A stretch of 64,000 bases of DNA, taken from positions 6,262,001 to 6,326,000 of the forward strand of contig JAHREC010000018.1 of the NCBI GenBank assembly GCA_020081605.1, in the 5' to 3' direction. The translations under genes were made by a program, and so were the position numbers. Positions within the stretch are counted from its first letter, which is position 1. Each line of letters opens with the position of its first letter. The notes beneath the pieces were generated by a model. That model made no database searches and was not told the DNA's origin. It saw nothing but the letters and a program-made list of their open reading frames with translations. Source of the DNA: Albifimbria verrucaria. Taxonomy: Eukaryota > Ascomycota > Sordariomycetes > Hypocreales > Stachybotryaceae. Shown here piece by piece: positions 45,260 through 57,518 of this stretch.

Positions 45260-48200
45260 TCTTGTGGTGTGCAATGATAGGAGTCAACGATTTTAGGACT
45301 GAATTAATTAATGGCGCCTAGAGAGATATCAAAAGATTTTGCTCCATAATAGATCAACATAAATTTGAGACAATATTTGAGTATTTGATACACCGCCCAA
45401 GTGATAAGAAACGACGAAACAGCTGTCTGCAGGAATCGATATTTGGCTTGGCGTGGACATCCAGAAGACCACAGTTATGTACCGGTACAAGGCTTGACCT
45501 TATGAATCATGAGAATTCATTTACGTAGAAGTGCAAGTCGGCCGCCCGTGTGGTTACATGCATGATGTTGTTTAGCGGTCACGAATGAACAGCCCTATCT
45601 GAAAGTGCAAACATGTTCAGCCAGCCTGATACTGACCGAGCATGCAAGTGCGCCTGTTTGGGGACGGCTTTGATAAGATGCATACCACGTCAGCAGCCAC
45701 CTCCTAATGTCGGTGTACTGTCGATCATGTTATCTGCAGCGATGATACCGTTTATTATAATGCAATAAAATTATGTACTAGGGCCTAAGTTGCCTGATAT
45801 ACTCAAGTTTCAGCTGCATTTATTTGAATTGATCTACATGCTATGTTCATATGACTGTTCATAGGTCATTCTAGCAAGGGTGATGTCCAAAGTAGATCGT
45901 TTGTTGGGGAGACGAGGTTGCATGAAATTGACGACTGATATATTTTAACAGTCAGGCCTCGGCTATACAGGCTGGCCATCATTCCATACTTTCTTTTATA
46001 GAGTTCTGAGTACAGCTGGAGATAGATCCAATGTGGTAACTTTGAGATATATTAGCAAGCGTAGAACTTCCTCAGCAAAATACATTCTTAGAGATGTCCG
46101 GCACGGATCTCAAACAAGATATTTCAAGCGGGCCTATACGATATTCAAGGAATATGTACACCTGAATCTGAATTCCTTACATTTTCTAAGAACGCTAACC
46201 GTCAGTGTGGTGGAGGATGTGCCATTCTCCTGCTTCCACCTCGCTCAGAGGTAAGCATTGCTCTGATTTATCGCTCCAAGTCTTCCAAAATGCCAGCCAA
46301 ATCACAACACTCGGAGAGGATGCTACGCTTCAGAAAATCATTTTACTTCTCAAAATAATAGATAGATATTATTACGAGCCAGTAGTCCCCATGTATCACA
46401 CTTGATTAGGTGTGCAAGTCTAAATGATCTCGTCTGCAGGCTGGCTTACTTCAGATTAAATATTTGACAGCTTAATATAATACATTTAGAGTATCTTTAT
46501 GAGTTCTCTTGACAGATCTCGATGGTCATAGACGTCTGTATAAATGTACTGTAGTTAGTAAACCCGCTCATTTCCTTTCTGTCATCGCCTGGACTTAGGA
46601 TAAATTCATCTCATAGAATGTGCGAAGGCTCCAACGCCGTATCAGTCTCCACAACGTCTTAGTCAACATCTTGGTACATAAAGTAACTTAGTATTGCTCT
46701 ATCGATGCTGGATACGCTATGTAGATCTTCGTAAATCACTTAACGCTGGGACTTCTATCATCAGCTAATTTACTAGCTAGCTGAAGTCACAAGTTTTCCC
46801 TGATGTAATTGGATCAGATGCATGTCCGATACCTAATTGGAGCCTTCGCACATTCAATTAGATTGGAGGCTGAATATGTTAATTGCGTCGCTAACTGAGG
46901 TGGTTGACTTAACCATATCATATCGGAGGCTTCCTCAACACTTCCCAGTTCGGTCCTTGGCAGGCGCGTAAATATGCAGTAATCAGGACAAAATGTTGCT
47001 TCTCAAGCTGACAGAGCTTCGCATCTTGATTAATAAGGTGTATCTGAGCACGAGGTACATGCTTCAGGGTCAGACTATTCCGACTTCAGTTTGTCTGATG
47101 ACCCAAGCCCAGTCATTGACATCAGAACCCGCCTACCTGAAGTATTTTTGATCCATCAGTTGATCAAGGACTATCTGCTCGAAGAGGTTTCAAGAATTGA
47201 GGTTCCCGCTTGAGTACGACGAAAATTGCCCTACTATCCAGTTGCTCGTGGTCCATGACAACTAAAGACGTTTTAGATTGCTGGTATTCGCTGGTGGCCA
47301 CGAAAGCTTCAACGTTGATCAATTTTTCAATGAAGTGCTTCGGTAAACTGCACCGCTGTCTGCACTTTCCAATTCTCGCAGAGAAATTCCAAAAAGGAAT
47401 GTCCATAAGGAATAAGGACGTCGATCCCACAGCGATGAGGCCAGTCTTCCAGCTGTTGGACAACGAAGCCACGGTTATCCGTGATGACCCGAGTACTAAC
47501 GCCCCTAGAGAAGCATCGATCATTCGTGCTGATACATTCGATGAAACCTTGCTAGTCTTGGATCTGGTTCGATATATGGCCAACTTTGTGAGCTGATATC
47601 TGTCAACACCCCACCCATATGTTCTAGAGATGCAATTTGTCTAGTCTGTAGCGTGACATCTCCCGTCCATCCCATAACATGGCTTCCAGTACGGTACACA
47701 TTCCTATATTCCTAAATGGAAAATTCTGGACAGCGAGCGTCTGATTCTCAATAAGGGTTCCGCTCTAGGCCTGTTTGGTATGGCTCATGTTAAGGTGCCG
47801 TTCTGTAGTCGCGTGTAAGTGGCATCAGTCACTTACTGATTCAGCATGATGTGCTCACCTAAATTTTCGTGTATGATTACGAGTTGAGTGTCAACCTTGA
47901 ATTTTTATTCTATGTTGACCAAGAATGGCGTATTATGCCGTACTAAAGCATGCCGATGCAATCGCCAAGCTCTAGATTCGTTGCATTACTTCTTCGCGCA
48001 ATATCCGGTAAGATGGTTCTCTTCAGCGTGAGATTTGAAAGCATCAAAGATAGCACACCCTTGGCCCATGTCTTCTTCCAGATGATTCAGCAGTTTTCTA
48101 CAGCTGAATGTCAATCTCAACCCATCTTGTTGAGTGCTCTACCCTATATGAGATGCAATGATTCCTAGTAGTTCCACCATCACCATGTACAGCATGATCC

Positions 48201-48742
48201 ATCAGAATCAATTTAGTCCCGAAAGATACTCCACCATACAACCAGGCGCACTGAATGACATGAGGGGGCCTGATATTTGACAGAAGGATTCTTGCATACA
48301 GGATAAGGTGACTTAGATAAACCGAATTCCTTCCATACAATTCTTTGGTACATGAAGTATATTTTTCTCAAAGGCTTTGAGAAGATTTTCCACTGCGATT
48401 TAATACCTCTTCGGAAATTCTCAATGCCGGTCATTCCCATTGGGGTGTTGTGAAACCGCTATCAGTGTCAATACGGAACAGCCTGCAACCAATATAAGAG
48501 AGCATGGGGCTATAAGGATTAATGGTAAAATCGATTAATATACTAGCTAGACTTTGCTAATTGGCTACTTGGTCCGAAACACATGTTGAGAAATTCCCTG
48601 TAAGCTAAGTTGTGTCCTTAGTAAAATTATTAAATTATCCAGTCGGAAAAAGCAAGTCGATGACGTTGATACTACTGAGCGTCACTCCTCGTGATTTAGA
48701 TGAAAATCAACAGGAAAGACTCAACCATATTGCACAAAATAA
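45260..48742. other. Gene-poor accessory region with possible remnants
   Basis: 3.5 kb, AT-rich, between the orphan gene and the DNA glycosylase. It holds a possible NLR fragment near 47050-47600 (listed separately) and frames at 46033-46254 and 47950-48168 without clear identity. No intact gene seen. Confidence 0.4.
47050..47596 (+). pseudogene. Possible NLR (NACHT/NB-ARC-type) gene remnant
   Basis: A short open frame ending at a TGA near 47214 reads DPSPVIDIRTRLPEVFLIHQ, then LIKDYLLEE. This resembles the LVHQSLKDFLL helix that follows the NACHT domain in many fungal NLRs. A plus frame to 47596 with VFQLLDNEATVIRDDPS follows in another phase. No Walker A or B motif and no repeat domain is visible nearby. 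The match is one short motif and may be chance. Confidence 0.25.
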
Positions 48743-49641
48743 ATGCACACGCTCGAAAAAAATCAATCACCTCTAATTATCTCAGGCAAAATGAAAACTG
48801 TATCTACAATCATTACGCAACATCGCGTTACCCGCTCCAGCACTCGGCAACATAAAGTTTCTTCAGCTAAGGCAGCAACACACACTATACACACGACCAG
48901 TGAGACCTTGAGAGAGGAGGCACAAGCTTCTTCCTATATTAAAACCCTTTCGGCGAGTCGAACCCCTCAATACATGCTCAACGCTTCGGCTTGATTCAGG
49001 AGAAGGTGGGCCACCAGCTCTACCCTCTCCTCGTGGCTGCCATTCTCTGGAACCGCACGAAAGGCATCCAAGCCAAGCCTATTTTTGCAGAGCTGATGCA
49101 CCAATATCCATCGCCTGAACTATTAGCCGAGGCCCAGGAGTCTGAGCTTGCGGATTTGCTTCGGCCACTGGGCCTCCAGAATAGTAGGGCAAAGCGGTTC
49201 CTTGCATTCGCCACTGCTTGGTTAAGATATCCTCCCACGAAACAGCGCCGTTACCGTAGACTTCACTACCCTTCAACGGGTTCAGGCAAAGACATAGGCC
49301 CCACTGAAGTTCTGGATCCTGAAGACCCACGAGAAGGTTGGGAGATTGCACATTTGCCGGGTGTTGGTCCGTATGCTTTGGACAGCTTTCGGATTTTCCA
49401 TCGTGATATACTAAGAGGTCTTGCTACAGATTGGGAAGGAACTGGCTTACCAGCTGGGCTTGAACCAGAGTGGAAGCGAGTTATTCCACAAGATAAAGAG
49501 CTTAAAGCCTACATACGTTGGATGTGGCTGAGAGAAGGGTGGCTATGGGATCCGTCTACTGGTAGAAAAGTAAGAGCATCAGCGAAAAGAATGAAGAAAG
49601 AGCAGGCGAGGACTTCCAGTCTTTCACCCGAGCTCCTATGA
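48743..49641 (+). CDS. MBD4-like HhH-GPD DNA glycosylase, frameshifted near N-terminus
   Basis: Start at 48743 or 48791, with a basic Ser/Thr-rich N-terminus. The conserved core begins RFGLIQEKVGHQLYPLLVAA, with ILWNRT, then the helix-hairpin-helix LPGVGPYALDSFRIF. The aspartate in LDSFRIF sits where MBD4 has its catalytic Asp (NDSYRIF). The tail EWKRVIPQDKELKAYIRWMW matches the MBD4 C-terminus. The enzyme would remove T or U from G mismatches in DNA in the nucleus. One base is missing near 48980-48981 (AA run), which splits the N-terminus from the core. No methyl-CpG-binding domain is seen, as is usual for fungal members. No intron. Confidence 0.85.
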
Positions 49642-49831
49642 TACAAATTCGGGGCTAGATGTCATAGAGAACTGGCCAAAAAGCACTATTGTTCACACTA
49701 GATCAGACTTGAACCATGTCGGAAATTCACTTTCGGTCCACCAGGGCGCAATGAAGCTAGGCTCGCTTTTCTATTCGGCTCGAAACCAGATATCTGAGCG
49801 TGGCTCAATTTCTAGGTACTGCGAGGCAGCC

Positions 49832-50949
49832 TTACTCTGGTGATGTGAGAGGCTGTATCCTCTCCATAATCCTTCGAGTAGCACCAGTGCTTGGTGCCGT
49901 ATAGTCTATCGTGTACAATGAAATCGCCACGGCGCCATGCTCAACGACATACGTCTCACCTCAAGCGTGCAGTCTCCGTTAATGCAAGTGTTGACACCAG
50001 CAGCATATGGTTGAATATTTGCCCAGTCGAAAGTTCCAGTCTTGGAGTCAAGCACGGCCTCGTTGACATGAGCATTACCAGTCATGCGTGTCTGCACAAA
50101 CTCCAGCCCCGAATGGTTTGCTGATAGCTCAGGGATATTGACATTAACACCATAGCCGAGAGGCAGAATGGGTCCACCGCAAGCACTTTTGATGAAGGCA
50201 TTCACAACCTTGAGACTAACTTGCGCTGCCCAGGTTGCAGGGTTGGTTTCATTATGTATGTCTTTATATGAAACGGCTCGGTTACTTGCCGAGAGAGCAA
50301 TGGCGGGCAGACTGCGGTGTGTGGCGGCGTATCTATGACCTGTCAACAGCCATATGAAAATAGAAATATAGAAGATGCACTTACGCCGCTCCGGCTGTCC
50401 CAGAAAGAGTCCAGACGAAGGGACCGAGGTTGGTACCGTAATTTGGTCCTGTCACCACAAGATCGGGAACACTGAAGTTTGCGAAGCGTGGCAGAACGTA
50501 GTCAAGGGCAACGAAGGTGCAGGCTGCAGGAGTGCCATTGTAGTACCAGATGTGACTATCAATGGGATCGCTTCCAACCTATCAATTACTATGCATCAGC
50601 TTTCACGTCTAGTACAGATAGATTGATTAGCATACCGATGGTGCACCAGCTGGGATGAGATTATATTGTGCGGGGCCTGTCAGATTGGCCTCGGTAGTGA
50701 AGGCCGATCGTCCTCCTTGGCCACTCTGAGGCAATGCAGGAGCGACAATCCAAACTGGACTACCGTCAGTAAGGCGAGAAATAATTTAGGCTGATGCAAA
50801 CCTACCGTCGTGACCTTCGCCTTTCAGCAAGCGGTAGAGCTCCCGGAGATTCCTGAGCCAAACCCGTCATCGTTGTTAAGCAAGATGTTGAGGGCCTGTG
50901 ACGAGGCAACGTAAAGCCCGGCACAGCAGAGAAGGCTGTTGAAACGCAT
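49832..50949 (-). CDS. SurE-like secreted phosphatase (survival protein SurE family), frameshifted
   Basis: Four exons. The chosen start at 50949 gives a signal peptide MRFNSLLCCAGLYVASSQA, preferred over an in-frame upstream extension. The SurE nucleotide-binding core is NILLNNDDGFGSG, then RELYRLLKGEGHDVWIVAPA, SGQGG, YYNGTPAACTFVALDYVL, VVTGPNYGTNLG and GTAGAAYAATHRSLPAIALS. SurE proteins are metal-dependent phosphomonoesterases; here DD and N residues are kept. Introns lie at about 50805-50755, 50636-50573 and 50383-50336. Two bases are missing: one A at 50850-50851 and one G at 49959-49960. After the latter, GETYVVEHGAVAISLYTID ends at 49832. Likely extracellular or vacuolar. Confidence 0.87.
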
Positions 50950-53900
50950 TTTGGGAGGCACTCGACCGAAGTAGGGAGCTTGGTGAGGAACGCAGCATAA
51001 TGGCTGGGTCACAAGAACTTTCTTATATTTGCAGCTCTTGACGACAACAGGGATCAGCAATAATTACATCTTAGATCTCAGCCATACTGGTTCTCCTTCT
51101 TCAGTAGGTTAGCAGCGTTCCTTGCATTCACACTACCCTGCACGCTTTTGCGGCTAGATCGGCTTCTTTTGCTCTTAGCAGTGGATGAAATGCGTGAGGA
51201 TTGTACCAAGAGTTAAGCGTTGTTATCTAACTCCGAATGCGGAAATGAGTCGCGTGCCCTTTGGAGAAGAATCCCCGGTTTATCTCAGAGGCGGAGATCG
51301 CCGCTACACGGAAATGCTTATCTTTATCAAAATAGCCGCAAACTACCCTGCTGTATTAAAATTACTGATGCCTTGTGGCCTGTTTTGTCTAGTGGAGTTT
51401 GATAGTGGAAGAAAAATGGGAGAGAACGTTGTGCCTTGGCCTAAAGATAACCGGCACCGTTACCTGTCTGCTTGAATGGCGCCGTTGTCTGCCATCTACG
51501 GCTCTGTTTGGGGCTGAACAGATTTGGGACGACAAAGAGGATTTCATTCGCTAGAGTTAATTAGATTGCAATTTGTTCTATAGATCCACTCAGCTGGATG
51601 ATGATGTTCACTGCAGTATTCCCTAGTTTTAACTGTTAGAGGGACACTAAGCCTCGGCCGTTTGAGCACAACTACCAAACAGGCAAACACGACAAAAAAC
51701 AGTATTGACTCATAATTCTAGCAGACTGTGTGGTTCCATGAGGAATTGAACAATGAGTGAAGTTACTGGTATGCGAAGTATGATGCCCCTAGTATTCAGA
51801 TGCCTAATTATCGGCCCATTGCACCGGATGCTCCGAATCGTGTACTACGTCAAGATAGAAAGGAGCAAAGCACCAGTTCTTCCCGATATACTAGTCCATC
51901 ATATGTCCTTTATCTCTATGTGTGTGTGTGTGTGTTTTTTTTTTTTTACCTTCTGCATTTAGTCATTGCTAGCAAATTATATCTTCGGATAGGTCGCAAG
52001 ATTGATTTGGCCGTTCGTGAGCTCTGTAATCCGCACATGTCGGAAACTCCCTCAATGTTCTGCTCCATACGCTAAAATTGAGATACACCTGCCTTCTCAT
52101 GGTTCTTATTTCCAAGAATTAAGAATTTTGACAGAATCCTAACCAAGGAAATTGTGTTGGGACAAAACAACACCACAACCCAGTTCGCAAGGCCGGTTAT
52201 TTGGAGGGCCATGATAACTGGCAGAGGCAGCCATTAGGTATCACCGCCTAAGCGAAGCACAATAGGATTGAGCAATAGCGGCTTTTCAGCCGAATAACCC
52301 TAATGTCCAGCTATACAGGCCCCAACATCTAGGCCACCACAAGGCATCCTCTCCAAAGGCCAGAGGTCCCATGACAACATCGTCAGGGAGGCGACAATAA
52401 AATCGGTATTGCATATGACCGAACAATTGAATGCCCTGCAGAAGCATAAAGTAAAAAGTAAGAGTTTTATTCACCAAAAAGGAAGAACGTTTGAGCGCCG
52501 CTCATGTATGGTTGGGTAGCTAGCGGCATTTATGTTTGTATAAAGGCTGATGATGAATGAAAATTAATCTAGGGTGTCTAATATAAAACACTGCATACAA
52601 CGTTGCCTTTCTCAGCCCAATACGATATGCCGTTTTCGAATCCATGGTGTTGATTTGTGTCGCGGGTACTCAGAATAAAGATCATTGCTGTGGATACTGT
52701 TCCATTCGCGGCTGACATGGTCCGTAAAATGTGCCGTCTGGGGTTTCATGATTGCACGACAGGCCACTCAAGCTTTGTAACAGATCGAACTCTTATTATG
52801 CTGGCCAACAGAACCATCATTTTCGCAACTTTTTGTCGAAAGCCTGGTCTTAAGCGCTCCTTGTGCAGAGATGACCCTGGTCACAATGTCGTTTTTAGAG
52901 ATATCACCAAGATGCAGCCTGGTATGGGCATTTTGAATACTTTCTCACTTGTCCCTGTGCTCATCATTCGGACTCTTTTGAACGCCGATCTCTTGAATGT
53001 GATACTGGTTAAATACGCCTCTAGTTCGTACGATGCCAGTTTCACGAGTCTCTTTCATTTTTCATAGCTTCATTGCTCTCTGTATTAGAAGTATTCCCTC
53101 TAGCTACTGGCATAGATCTTCGATACTGAGAAGGCAGAATTAAAAACTGAAACAAGTTGTGCAACTGCAGATATCGTCCTTAAGTTTTCTAGGGTTTGGG
53201 TGATTAGCTGCGAAATCATCAAGATATGCACTCATGAATTGTCCTTCTATGAGGCTGAGTAGAGGCCTGATGATAAGGGTGACATACCCATTCTTATTTG
53301 ACTATAACTTGTTCATCCAGCACTAATTAAACGCAACCGTGCATATGAGGCTGTAGAATGTTTTGGTGAAACTTCGAGTAGTTTCCCTCTATCGCAGTCC
53401 TGCGATTGTTGCATATATTTGTTTAAAAAAATAGAGAGAGAGAACGGAAACAGTGAGCTACGAGGTGCCGAAGCTAATAAAATTTGACGTAGCATTCGTC
53501 AACGTTGCAGTAACGAATAATCCCGCTTTGCTGTTAATGGGTGCATGAATGAAGGCGACCAACACGATCCAGATTACAAGAACAACTATTATAGATCAAG
53601 TCACGCAACCTGTTTGATCACAGAAGAAGAGTATCCATCTCCTTAACTGTATCGACACTGGCGTTGAATGGTGAGGTCTAATAGAAACCTTTTTCGAAGT
53701 TAATACTAAGCACCTTCGTTAAACAAAATATTTTCGGCTGATGCGAATTTGAAAGACTTCCGCCTTGACGTTCTATGACGAAGTTCAAAAGTATCGTCGA
53801 AGGAGATAACGTAGGACGGATATGAATCTGCCTATTGGTGAAACTGTACGCTGTGGGAGTCGATTAGAACGTCTTGTCCAAGGACGACTGGGCTGATATT

Positions 53901-54160
53901 GATGTTTTTAGATCACTTTGATAGACATAATTAACCATATCTATGAGCCGTTGAACTGTCTCTTCAGAAATATTGAACAGTCGAACATCTTGTTATCGCC
54001 TCTACTGATTTGCAATTAGCCTGAAACCCAAGATTGCTTGTCTCTAAATACAATGATTTATTTTGAGGACCAAATAAGCAGCGGATACAATTGAAGGACA
54101 AGGACTATGAACAGTATATGAGATAATTGCTATATGTAACGCATCCCATCGTAAAGAAGT
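50950..54160. other. 3.2-kb gene-poor region
   Basis: No recognisable gene. The longest frame (52657-53067, plus, about 130 codons) has no family content. It contains the TG/T microsatellite at 51919 and a short GA run near 53433. AT-rich overall. Confidence 0.4.
51919..51945. repeat. Microsatellite (TG)7 followed by T13
   Basis: Seven TG units run directly into a thymine run, read from the sequence. Length is likely unstable between isolates and between assemblies. Confidence 0.9.
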
Positions 54161-54774
54161 TCAGCTATCATCAAGATACTGCCGCGCAGAATTCATCAGC
54201 AGGTTAAGCTGAGGGTTCCCTCGCACCAGGTTCTCAACTGGTAAGAATAATTCTTGGACTCCGTTGGGCCTTTTCGCCATTCTATTTATCTCTTCCCAGC
54301 TCTTCCATGTCCACCCTCGCACTTGCTCGGCTCTACGTTCTGGGAATACGATAATCCGGTTAGATAATAAGATGCGAATGAGGTGTAGGGTGTCTTTGGC
54401 GAACCTGAGGCTGCTGCTGCGCGGATTTCCGTTCGCATTTGACAAACACCGTGACATAATGCTTGTTTATCTCTGGAAACTTGTCGTTGGTTAGGCCTAC
54501 AATTTTGCCGGCCCGAATGTGTAGGCCAGTCTCCTCCAATGTTTCCTGTTCCACACAGTCGAAGAACTCTTCATCCTGCTCGAGGTGCCCTCTGAAACCC
54601 CCAGTGTCCTGATAGACGGGGCAAAGTATGAGTAATGCTGACGCTGCGGGAGAGACGAGAGCGCTCTTTACCTTTACCTAGCAGGCCGAGCCGCCGTCCA
54701 ATTAAAACATGGCCTCTATCATCGCTGATTATAGCGAATATGCCGACGCGTGGATGCAGTCCTTCGCACGCCAT
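54161..54774 (-). CDS. Nudix hydrolase with Gln for the motif Arg, frameshifted
   Basis: The chosen ATG at 54774 gives MACEGLHPRVGIFAIISDDR, then GHVLIGRRLGLLG. Exon 1 ends near 54672 and an intron of about 70 nt follows. A second intron (GTTCGC...TTCCCAG) lies at about 54408-54342. The Nudix box reads GHLEQDEEFFDCVEQETLEE then TGL, matching Gx5Ex7REUxEExGU except that the Arg is Gln. WTWKSWEEINRM and the stop at 54161 follow. Nudix enzymes hydrolyse nucleoside diphosphates linked to another group. G runs 54598-54602 and 54314-54316 (coding sense) are each one base short. Single-gene setting; substrate unknown. Confidence 0.8.
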
Positions 54775-55189
54775 GTCCTCTGAGGTCCGAAGGAATGGTC
54801 GGACTCTAGTCGTGGGTCTATGCTTCGTCTGTGTTCGGATGATGGTGAGGGGCTGATGCTGCACAGTGTTTACACTCTCCCAAGGATTACGTACCTTGAC
54901 GGGGTTGCATTTCTGCACTGTAACCCTACCAAAGCCACCCTCCGAAGGGCATGTTGGTTAAGGGTCTTTAGCCTAGGGGCCTTTGGTTTTCTTGGCTATG
55001 CGACATTTCATCTAATAAACATCCATGTTTGTCTGCGGGGGATCCAATTTGGCATTCGGTATCTTGGGCCAAGGTGACTACAAAAGCTCGTGAAAGCTGT
55101 TATCCTTGAACAGTCACCCATTCATCCTCCTGCAATTATTCATCTCAGTTGCACAAGGAAATCATAATACAAACTCATACTTTACCATC
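54775..55189. promoter_or_regulatory. Divergent promoter region, Nudix / phosphorylase-like
   Basis: About 415 bp between two outward genes. It has no supported gene. Upstream in-frame codons of the Nudix frame are not counted as coding. Confidence 0.4.
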
Positions 55190-56449
55190 ATGAGGTATTC
55201 TTACAGCACCCAAAGTGCAGTTGAATGCACGGAGCATTTTCCTATCCCATTGGAACTTGGCCCAGGCCTGAAGTCGGACCTAAGACAGTGAGTACCCAAG
55301 TTGAATCATAAGATTGGATTGAATAATAAACAACGTTGTCGCAGGAAGTTTTACATACCGGGCAAGAAAATGCGTCCTCGGAACGACGCAGATATCGAGA
55401 GCCATACGATGGGGGCTTCTCTGCCGCGATACCTCGAAATAAAAGTCCATCAAGCGGTCCTTGAACGGCCCTACAACGAGATAGTCGTTAGAGGAGCTTA
55501 CTCCAGATACTCTTCAGACACTATTGAGTTTGACGGGGAGAAAAGAGACAAGCCGTTCAATTGGGAACGGCCAACTGCCCGTGTCGTGGGCAAAACGCTC
55601 TTCATCGAGTGTTTCCCAGGATACGATCATATCGAGCACTATGCTGAGATCATAGCTAGCTACCTCAAAATTAGGGAAAGGCAAGGCGACAATTTGACGC
55701 CATCATCGAGAGTCTCGTTTGTCCCAGCGTCCTGCTCTGACACACAAATCGCCCTTCAAGCCACAAACCTCTGCGACTTTCCTGGTGAAGGAGTAGACAC
55801 AGTAATACTTGGACTTGTGTGGCATCTGGAGCGACTAACGGGCTCCGCTGAGTGGTGCGGTGATGGCCCTTGGCAATGGATCAAACGGTCGTTCAACGGT
55901 CGAGAAGTAGCATTCCTCGGATTTCGGCCCGCCTTTTGGGGAGATATTTCTGGCGAAGTAGTGCACAAGCTAGCCTCTCACTTCCATGTCAAAGAGGTCA
56001 TCTACCTCGGCAAGCTTGGGGTTCTCAAACCTGATATTGCGCCGAATAAGTGGCTGGCTTCCGGCGGAGCATCACTTGTTAACGGGAGGATAGTAGAGTG
56101 GGACAATCCATTGAGCTCTTCGATAGAGCGCTGTGCAAAGGATGTAGTCGTGGTCGGCTCTCATGTCACACTTGGTAGCGTTCTGCACGAAACCAAAAGT
56201 TGGCACGCTGAGCTAGTGGACGAAGTTGATTTTGTCGACCCAGAGATTGGGATGATGGCCCAAGCCGCAGTTAGGAGCGGGATACGATACGGTTACCTCC
56301 ATATGATTACTGACAATCTAGGGCGAAAATATGACGAGGATTTGTCCAACGAGAGGAAAGAAAGCGTCCTTAGGCGCCGCACGAGACTCCACCAGGTGGT
56401 CCAAGACGTGATAGAGGACCATCTCCTAAGACCTTGCAATACCAACTAG
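55190..56449 (+). CDS. Nucleoside-phosphorylase-superfamily-like protein
   Basis: Exons 55190-55287 and 55345-56449, with a 57-nt intron (GTGAGT donor). About 400 residues, intact. It starts MRYSYSTQSAVECTEHFPIPL and lacks a signal peptide. The second half resembles the PNP/UDP phosphorylase fold: VKEVIYLGKLGVLKPDIAPNK, LASGGASLVNG, VDFVDPEIGMMAQAAVRSGI (the D-x-E before an A-rich helix) and YLHMITDNLG. In that family such residues bind the nucleoside and phosphate. The first 180 residues look unlike ordinary PNP and may be a separate fold. The superfamily is also found in fungal NLR N-termini and in stand-alone enzymes. Identity is moderate only. Confidence 0.55.
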
Positions 56450-57518
56450 TCTGGATCAGCTCAGACTAACAGAACTAGACATACATGGCACAAGTTGAAT
56501 TTATTTTTATTTCATTGGTTGGGCCGCCGAAGTCAGACAGGTTTACTGACAGGGTGAGAGTAATTGATTTATTGCTTTTGCCGGGGCATTGTATTCGATA
56601 GCTTCAGTTCCTGCATCAGTCTTTCTTTATCATAACTGGAGCGGATACCTCAACGAAAAATATCAATCTTTTATACTACGCCTATTACCTTGCTTTATCA
56701 ATGAATATTTATTACAAACCCTTGTCAGAGCTTTTGATCTGCTTTATATCGGGAAAAGCGAATGTAGAAAATGATGCTACATCAGCCAAGGTGTTGAATA
56801 TTATTCTCAGGCACACAGACAACACTCTCAGGCCGGAGAAACCAGATGCGTCTTTTGTCAAGGTATCAAGTTTTACGAACAAAACAGAAGCAATCCATCC
56901 AGCCTTGTTTTATGACGGTGATAATGGTAAAAACATGTTGCTAGATATTACACTAGGAGAAGATATATTAGTTTCCTGTCTTACAGCTACATATGCGCTT
57001 CCAACTGCGTGTTAAGACAAACAGCCATAGTTGATTAACAACGTAATCCGAGCATGCCTATGGACGCACTATACCACTATTTGAGGAGGCGCCTTATATT
57101 TTAATGATTGTATCCATTGAATAGTGAGTCGGAAGGGTCTGAGAGCTAGGTAAAGATGGCATTTTGTCAAAAACGGCGCTAACTCTAGGGCACAAGAGCG
57201 TAAAGAATGGTGAGCACCTTAGGAGACAGTACTACTCTTGCTAGGAGTCAAAGACTCTTGTTCGATTGGTTTGCTCGATAGGAACTTCCATGTATTCTAT
57301 AATATGCAGCGATATGAACGCTTGCACAGCTAACCCTGTCTTGTACCAGGAGCACGATAACAATGGTACCTTTTGAGAATACAAAGAAACCATCATGTGT
57401 TAACGATGAGCTATTCTGTATTTTGATACCAGGGTATGCTTCCATAAGTGCGTTTGATTTACGTCAGTAGCTCCTGAATAGCAGTAGCCATTGGTCTAGG
57501 AACATACTCTACATTTCA
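56450..57518. other. Intergenic region
   Basis: About 1.1 kb. Plus frames at 56589-57015 and a minus frame at 57248-57445 are unsupported. Confidence 0.35.

Noticed and set aside
47164..47583. 139-codon minus frame
   Set aside because: No family content; antisense to the possible NLR fragment.
52657..53067. Plus frame of about 130 codons
   Set aside because: Stands alone in AT-rich sequence, has no domain, and no splice context supports it.
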